NCBI GenBank assembly: GCA_902492755.1 | Contig: CABUNB010000001.1 | Coordinates: forward strand, 1 to 64,000 | Length of the DNA: 64,000 nt | Direction: 5' to 3' | From: an uncultured Collinsella sp. | GTDB lineage: Bacteria; Actinomycetota; Coriobacteriia; Coriobacteriales; Coriobacteriaceae | In this document: piece after piece, positions 58,234-64,000 of the stretch | Layout: each line of letters opens with the position of its first letter | How positions within the stretch are numbered: the stretch's first letter is position 1 | Program-made: the position numbers and the translations under genes | The notes under the pieces: model-generated | What the model was told of the DNA's origin: nothing | The model's database searches: none | What the model saw: only the letters and a program-made list of their open reading frames with translations

Positions 58234-60897
58234 CTCCTGCACCTTGAGGGCTTCGGCCAAGCTCACGCGCTTGATAGAGCGCGTGTGCAGCAGCGCTACG
58301 ACCAGGTAGGTCGCAAAGCCAATGCCGACACACGCCGCCATGGACCAAGCGGGCACGTAGATCTCAATATTGCCGTTGTAGGCGAGCAGCATCGAACGGA
58401 AGATGGCCGTAAGCGAGCCGATGATCACGGGCAGGCTCAGCACGAGCGATGCCGCCACGCACAGCGTGATCGAGCGGATGTACAGGTGCGAGATCTCGCC
58501 GTCGCGATAGCCAAAGACCTTCATGTAGCTGATCGAGCGGGCGCTATGGTCGATGACAGCCTTGGTCAGCAGATACATAAACAGCAGGAAGATGAACACC
58601 GCGAGCCCGACCATCATGCCGATCATGTCGCTCATCATGCCGATAAACTGGTCGCCCACGGCGCGCATGTCGTCGGGTGTGGTGTCGCCGGCAAAGTAGC
58701 GTGCGTCAAGGTCGAGCTTCTCGTCGCTCACGTAGCCGTTAAAGTAGGCAGCGTCGTTGCCGAACAGCTCGTTAAAGTCGTCGATGCTCATGTAGATATT
58801 CATGTCCGACTTGGAGCCCCAGGTGCAGTCCTTGCCCTCGTACTCAAGGGAATAGTCCTTGCCCTCGTACTTGTCGTGGAGCGTGACCTTCTGCCCCTCG
58901 CTCCAGCCAAACTTATCGAGCAGGCCGCCGCCAAAGACGACACGCCCGTCCCCGACATCCAGCCCCTTCCAGTAGCGAGAATCGGACGAGACGCCGTAGA
59001 TGGAGATCGTCTCCTGCCCATTTCCATCGCCGCGGTCGTATTGCAGCTGGTAGACGGCGTATTTCTCGGCCTGTGCAATCTTATCCGCACCGTTGTCGGT
59101 CGTGTTGACGGGGTGAATGTCATCGTTGTCAGTATCGATCTTCGAAGCCTTTTCGATCAAATCGATGGTCTCGTCACGGTCGCAGCCAAGGGCGTCGGCA
59201 AGATCGTCGAGGCGCGCATAAAGGGCGTCCTTCTTGTCCTGGACCTTGGTGAGCGCATCCTGCGCTGTAGCCAGACTCTCGGCAGACGGAGCGCTTGTCG
59301 CAGCATCGGCAGCCGTATACGCGGCATCGACCGCGTCGTCAAGCTCGTCGTCGGCATCTTGGGCGGCAGTGAGGAGCGCGCCGTCCACCGACTGCAGACG
59401 CTCGAGCGCCGACCACTGCCCGCGTTCCCCGGCGGTGCCTTCAAGCTCCAACGGCGCCTTGAGCGTGTACTGGTGCTCGGCGACAAGACTTGTCTCCAGG
59501 TTGTCCGCGTAGTGGGTCATCGTGGGTAGAATCGCCAGGCCAAAGAGCAGCAGCAGTGACGCAAACGCGATACCCACGAAGAGCGTGGCGAAGTTGCCCA
59601 GATTGCGCAGGAAGATGCGCAGGCGGAAGCGAAAGACGAAACCCATGCGCTCCGGCAGCTGAAAACCGCGTTTGGTACCCGACTTGCCGCCCGCCTCGTG
59701 ACGAAGAAACTGCAGCGGCGTCTTGCCCATCTTGCGGAGCAGGCCCACCAGCGTAATGAGGATGAGTGCGGAGGCAGGAACCACGGCGCACTTCACAAAG
59801 ATCTCCCAGCTCCAATACACCTGAAAGGGCGGCAGGCTGTACGAGCCGTAATAGAGGCCGCGCATGGGCTCGGTAAAGAACGCAACGCCGAGCACAGTGC
59901 CCAAAAGCGCCGCGAGCACGCCCACGATGGCGGGAAGCGCAAGGTAGTGCAGCACGATCTCGCGACGGCGATAGCCGCTGGCGAGCAGCGTTCCGATGAT
60001 GGCGCTCTCCTCCTCGATAGTGGCGTCGGTGAGCACCACAAAGACAAACGCCATGATCACGATGATGATGTCGAGCAGCGTCGTCCACATCATGGAGTCA
60101 CCGTCCACGTCGTCGCGCGCATAGCCAATGCCCTGGTTGGAATCGGCATCAGTCAGGTCGTCCACGCGCGCATCGGCATCCGTCAGCGCCTCGACCATAT
60201 CTTGCTCGGCATCGATACGGTCCGCGGTGGAGAGGTCGCGGTCGTTAAAGGTAAAGGAGTAGGTGTAGGCGGGCGCACCGCCGGCGTCCTCGAGCGTGGC
60301 AAAGCCGGCGTCGGTCACTTCGGCCACGCCATAGGTGATAGTGTTGACCGTAAAGTCGGAGTTGTTGAGGAACAGCGCCTGGCTATCGGGCTGGGTCATG
60401 ATGCCGCAGATGGTGTAGGTGCGGCCCTCGAGCTCGACTTTGTCGCCCACGGCAAGATCGTTGTTGGTGGCAAAGACGCGGTCGATGGCCACCTCGTCGT
60501 CCGCGCGGGGCTGCTCGCCTTCGCAATAGGACGCGATATCAACCTTGGTACGGTGCGCGTAGGTGCGCAGGGTGCGCTTGGTGCCGTCGTCGCCGGACGC
60601 CTTTTTGATGATGGCATCGATGGAGAAGTTCTTGTAGAGCGTGACGCCGCCGACGTCCTCGGCCGCGTCCTCGGCGGCTTTGAGCTGGTCGTCAGTGGCC
60701 TCAAAGGAAGTGGTTACGCGGCCGTCCTCGATCGTGTACGCATCGCGCATGTCGTCGATAAGGCAGCCGATGGAATGTGCCGCGAGCAAAAAGCCCGACG
60801 TGAGGGCAATGCTTCCGCACATAAGCAAAAAGATGCCCAAGTACTTGCCGATATTGCGACGCAGCTCGCGCGGGAGTCGTTTTGCGAGAGGTGACAT
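58231..60897 (-). CDS. FtsX/MacB-type ABC transporter permease
   Basis: An 888-aa permease with an N-terminal helix after MSPLAKRLPRELRRNIGK, two FtsX-type membrane domains (about 260-400 and 765-880), large extracytoplasmic regions and a helical coiled-coil insert (about 470-560, Ala/Asp-rich). This layout is typical of lipoprotein- or peptide-exporting and stress-sensing ABC systems. The start is 8 nt after the ATPase stop codon, so one transporter is encoded. An in-frame extension to 61170 is antiphase to the ATPase gene and unreal. Substrate unknown. Confidence 0.9.
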   Translation of the reverse strand: MSPLAKRLPRELRRNIGKYLGIFLLMCGSIALTSGFLLAAHSIGCLIDDMRDAYTIEDGRVTTSFEATDDQLKAAEDAAEDVGGVTLYKNFSIDAIIKKASGDDGTKRTLRTYAHRTKVDIASYCEGEQPRADDEVAIDRVFATNNDLAVGDKVELEGRTYTICGIMTQPDSQALFLNNSDFTVNTITYGVAEVTDAGFATLEDAGGAPAYTYSFTFNDRDLSTADRIDAEQDMVEALTDADARVDDLTDADSNQGIGYARDDVDGDSMMWTTLLDIIIVIMAFVFVVLTDATIEEESAIIGTLLASGYRRREIVLHYLALPAIVGVLAALLGTVLGVAFFTEPMRGLYYGSYSLPPFQVYWSWEIFVKCAVVPASALILITLVGLLRKMGKTPLQFLRHEAGGKSGTKRGFQLPERMGFVFRFRLRIFLRNLGNFATLFVGIAFASLLLLFGLAILPTMTHYADNLETSLVAEHQYTLKAPLELEGTAGERGQWSALERLQSVDGALLTAAQDADDELDDAVDAAYTAADAATSAPSAESLATAQDALTKVQDKKDALYARLDDLADALGCDRDETIDLIEKASKIDTDNDDIHPVNTTDNGADKIAQAEKYAVYQLQYDRGDGNGQETISIYGVSSDSRYWKGLDVGDGRVVFGGGLLDKFGWSEGQKVTLHDKYEGKDYSLEYEGKDCTWGSKSDMNIYMSIDDFNELFGNDAAYFNGYVSDEKLDLDARYFAGDTTPDDMRAVGDQFIGMMSDMIGMMVGLAVFIFLLFMYLLTKAVIDHSARSISYMKVFGYRDGEISHLYIRSITLCVAASLVLSLPVIIGSLTAIFRSMLLAYNGNIEIYVPAWSMAACVGIGFATYLVVALLHTRSIKRVSLAEALKVQE

Positions 60898-60905
60898 GGC
60901 GCCGC

Positions 60906-61619
<714 letters not shown>

Positions 61620-61692
61620 ACCATCCCCCATTGTTAGCCTTCTGCTACTTTTCTAGGGTAATAGTAAACCCAGGCGAACTATTTTTCAAACT

Positions 61693-61907
61693 AGTCATTG
61701 GGGACGTTCTTAAACGACTAGCCGTTAGGGACACTCTTTCGCTACCCGGCAGCCGGGGACGTTCCTTTCCTGCCGGCAGATGGGGACAGTCTTTGCCAAC
61801 CCGACCGGCAAGACGGCGGATCGGCAAGGACTGTCCCCAATGACTAGTCGTTTAAGTCTGTCCCCAATGAGTACTCTGGTCGTTTAAGTCTGTCCCCAAT
61901 GAGTACC
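61693..61907. repeat. GTCCCCAATGA-type repeat block
   Basis: At least four GTCCCC/GGGGAC units are joined by GACTAGTCGTTTAAG and two inverted GCCGGCA-containing segments (GGACGTTCC, GGACAGTC). Two nearly identical units, TCGTTTAAGTCTGTCCCCAA, follow each other at 61847 and 61881. It fills most of the 302-bp gap and encodes nothing. Confidence 0.75.
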
Positions 61908-61921
61908 CGATGGCTAGGCGG

Positions 61922-63127
61922 TTAGGCGTGGGACTTGGTGTGGGTGAGGGCTAGGCCAACGGCGGCGATGGCGGCGGCGAAGAGTACGGTGACGCCCAGG
62001 TCGCAGGCGATGTCGCCCAGCACGGCAGACGTCAGGTCCGACGCGAGCGCCTTGCCGATCGCGTCGTTCACCCAATATGTCGGCACAAAGTGCGCTGCCG
62101 TCTGCACGGCCGAGCCCATGAGCGACAGTGGCATCCAGGCGCCGCCCAAAAACGTCATGAGCATGCCAAGCAGGTTGCCCACGCCGTTGAGCAGCTCCTC
62201 GCGCGCGCCCAGGCTCGAAAGGGTAAAGCCAACGGCCAGCGGCGTGCACGCCAGGGCAAACGTTGCCGCCAGTGCCAGACACACGCGACCCACGCCGACC
62301 TCGGCAACCGCGCCGGCAAAGCCCACGACACCCATCATGCTCGACACAAACCAGATGCAGACGGTGAGCACCGCGGCAGCCGCGAACACGGCAAGCGAAC
62401 GCTGGCGCTCGGAGACCGGACCGGCCTCCATGCGGCGCACGCGCTCGGGCTCGTTCATGCCCGAGAACACCAGGCCCACCGACACGATGACCGACGAGAT
62501 GATCGCATACGCGCCAAAGTTGAAATACGACTCGAGCGTGGCGGCGGCAGTCGAATCGACCTTGACCTGCTCGATCTGAACCTCGGCGCGCTTGGCGGCG
62601 GCGTGCTCGGCGGCCTTGGCGACGTCGCCGTCGGAGGCAGCGGGCTCAAGTGCCGCCGCAGCGCCCGCGAGCGAGATCCAGCGCGAGGCCTCGGCAGACG
62701 AAAGCGCCGCCGCCATGGTGCCGGAGCCGTACGTCACGTCGAGCTTGGGCAAGGTCTCCCCCGCACGGGCGGCCGCGATTAGGTCGTCCTCAAACCCGTC
62801 CGGGATAAAGAACACGCAGTCGGCGCTGCCCTTGGCACTGTTGCTCTTGGAGAGCGCGTCCGCAAGATCGTACGCGTCGTCGCCGATGCCCGTAACCAGG
62901 TCAAAACGTGCACCCAGGTGCTTGGTGAGCGCCCGCGAAAGGTCGCTGTCGTCGCGGTCGACCACGATCACGTTGGTGTCGTAGGGCTTGTATTCGGTGA
63001 GCTGCGACGAGTTCCAGCTCACCGACGCCGCGATGAACACGCCCATGAGCGAGATGAACACCGTGTAGATGAGCAGGTAGAACGGGTGTGCCAGCGCCAT
63101 GCGAAGCGCGGTCTTAAAGGTGCTCAT
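61922..63127 (-). CDS. ABC-2 type permease
   Basis: A 401-aa permease: one helix near residue 20 (FYLLIYTVFISLMGVFIAAS), an extracytoplasmic region of about 170 residues, then five or six helices in the second half with GGAWMPLSLMGS, the typical ABC-2 layout. ATG 63127 lies 14 nt inside the end of the upstream permease gene. The two probably form a heterodimer; no ATPase gene for them is seen in the window, so it likely lies beyond 64000. Confidence 0.85.
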   Translation of the reverse strand: MSTFKTALRMALAHPFYLLIYTVFISLMGVFIAASVSWNSSQLTEYKPYDTNVIVVDRDDSDLSRALTKHLGARFDLVTGIGDDAYDLADALSKSNSAKGSADCVFFIPDGFEDDLIAAARAGETLPKLDVTYGSGTMAAALSSAEASRWISLAGAAAALEPAASDGDVAKAAEHAAAKRAEVQIEQVKVDSTAAATLESYFNFGAYAIISSVIVSVGLVFSGMNEPERVRRMEAGPVSERQRSLAVFAAAAVLTVCIWFVSSMMGVVGFAGAVAEVGVGRVCLALAATFALACTPLAVGFTLSSLGAREELLNGVGNLLGMLMTFLGGAWMPLSLMGSAVQTAAHFVPTYWVNDAIGKALASDLTSAVLGDIACDLGVTVLFAAAIAAVGLALTHTKSHA

Positions 63128-64000
63128 AGCGGCTCCTTCCAAAGATCAGCGTGGCTGCGGCGACAAACACCAGGGCCATCAGAACAAGCGCGCCCGCGCG
63201 AACGGCGAAGGGACCCAGGTCCTCAAAGAAATACAGGCGGTTGAACATGTCGCAGATGAGCTTGACGGGATTGAGCCAGCACTCGGCCGGACAGGCGCGG
63301 GCGACGTCGTCGGCAAGCGCCATCGCCGGCTCGCCGTAGAGGCCGGCGAACAGGGCGCACGTGGTGGCGAAGCCCGTGAGAATGCCCGACTTGGACGCCT
63401 TGCCGCCCTTAACGGGAAGCGTGCCCACAAAGAGCCCCAAGCCCGTCGCCGCAAGCGCGGAGGCGGCGCCGCCTACCAGGCACAGGCCCTCGCGCCCGCC
63501 AAAGTCGACGCCAACGACCAGGCGCACATAGCCAATCGCAACCGTCATCGAGGCAAAAGAAGCCAGCCACGAGCCGATAAAAATACCGGCCAGCGAAGCC
63601 GTCTTGGAAACGCCGCCCACGCAGCGACGGGCCCCTAAGCCCGACAGATTGGGCTGCAAATCGACGACGCTCAAGGCGGCAAACTCGGCAGACATCATCG
63701 CGACCAGGCCAAAAAGCGCGTAGTAGTAAATGGTCGTGCCGTCGGGCGTGGTGCGTGTCAGGCTCACGCGACGGGTTCCGCCCTCGAGCGACAGGGCGCG
63801 CGCAACCGCCTCCGGGTCGGCGAGCGCCGCCGGATCGTCTTGGGCAATCTGTGCCATGAGCTCGGCATTTTGCGTATAGGAGCTTGCCACCGTTTCCAGA
63901 ATGCTGCGGTCGACGAGCACCGTGGACGCGCGCGAGCTGTCGTAGCTCGAGAGCAGTGTGAGCTTGGGCGTGCCCGCGGCATCAACCGTGTAGATGCCCG
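63114..64000 (-). CDS. ABC-2 type permease (5' end outside window)
   Basis: At least 294 residues are visible; the frame is open to the window edge. An extracytoplasmic part (ILETVASSYTQNAELMAQI) is followed by about six helices (YYYALFGLVAMMSAEFAAL, LVLMALVFVAAATLIFG). It resembles the downstream permease in plan and overlaps it by 14 nt, so the pair is translated together. Substrate unknown. Confidence 0.8.
   Translation of the reverse strand, partial: GIYTVDAAGTPKLTLLSSYDSSRASTVLVDRSILETVASSYTQNAELMAQIAQDDPAALADPEAVARALSLEGGTRRVSLTRTTPDGTTIYYYALFGLVAMMSAEFAALSVVDLQPNLSGLGARRCVGGVSKTASLAGIFIGSWLASFASMTVAIGYVRLVVGVDFGGREGLCLVGGAASALAATGLGLFVGTLPVKGGKASKSGILTGFATTCALFAGLYGEPAMALADDVARACPAECWLNPVKLICDMFNRLYFFEDLGPFAVRAGALVLMALVFVAAATLIFGRSRYEHL

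Overview
The window is GC-rich, gene-dense chromosomal DNA. Gene content and its many short intergenic repeats (units built on GTCCCCAATGA and on an ACCACCACAAAGG hairpin) point to a Coriobacteriia gut actinobacterium, most likely Collinsella. This is inference from gene families and repeat style; I ran no database search. I see no rRNA, tRNA, CRISPR array, phage or transposase gene.

Layout. 1-9.5 kb: pyrE; the P-type Mg2+ ATPase mgtA behind a leader with its own small ORF; two paralogous lipoproteins; a zinc-ribbon protein with a small membrane protein; a membrane-bound LuxR-type regulator. 9.6-18 kb: carbohydrate genes (ROK kinase, remnant of a DUF5605-type hydrolase, apiosidase-like DUF4038 hydrolase, PTS EIIBC, a divergent serine hydrolase and a DUF1593 protein). 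18-22.4 kb: a zinc-ribbon/SPFH membrane-stress type cluster and a lipoprotein. 22.5-26.4 kb: a NarL-type two-component system with a third, kinase-like membrane protein. 26.8-34.3 kb: a beta-glucoside type operon (BglG-family antiterminator, PTS EIIBC, esterase, DUF4867, 6-phospho-beta-glucosidase), apparently split by an AAA ATPase cassette between two direct repeats of about 200 bp. 34.4 kb: luxS. 35-43.3 kb: isomerase, split transketolase and FGGY kinase, matching the known D-apiose transketolase pathway, then a LacI regulator, nucleoside hydrolase and ribokinase. 43.5-49.4 kb: an OatA-like acyltransferase and a magnesium operon (MgtE-like CBS protein plus an Nramp-related Mg2+ transporter). 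49.7-58 kb: a degenerate NodB-fold protein, PRC-barrel and YtxH proteins, a CNNM/CorC protein, hemolysin III, an alpha/beta hydrolase and a DUF362 ferredoxin. 58.2-64 kb: an FtsX-type ABC exporter and two ABC-2 type permeases, the last cut by the window edge.

How it fits together. Two themes recur. One is breakdown of plant glycosides: two PTS permeases, GH1, an apiosidase-like enzyme, esterases and the apiose-type operon. GTAAAC/GTTTAC half-sites lie upstream of both the PTS/hydrolase pair and the isomerase operon, which suggests the LacI protein coordinates them. The other is magnesium: mgtA, MgtE-like and Nramp-related genes, with small ORFs in two of the leaders. Many repeats abut stop codons, and several look like portable terminators. 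The best novelty candidates are the apiose-type operon with its regulon, the ATPase cassette in the beta-glucoside operon, the Mg leader ORFs, and a pair of long three-helix intergenic elements with a shared internal loop.
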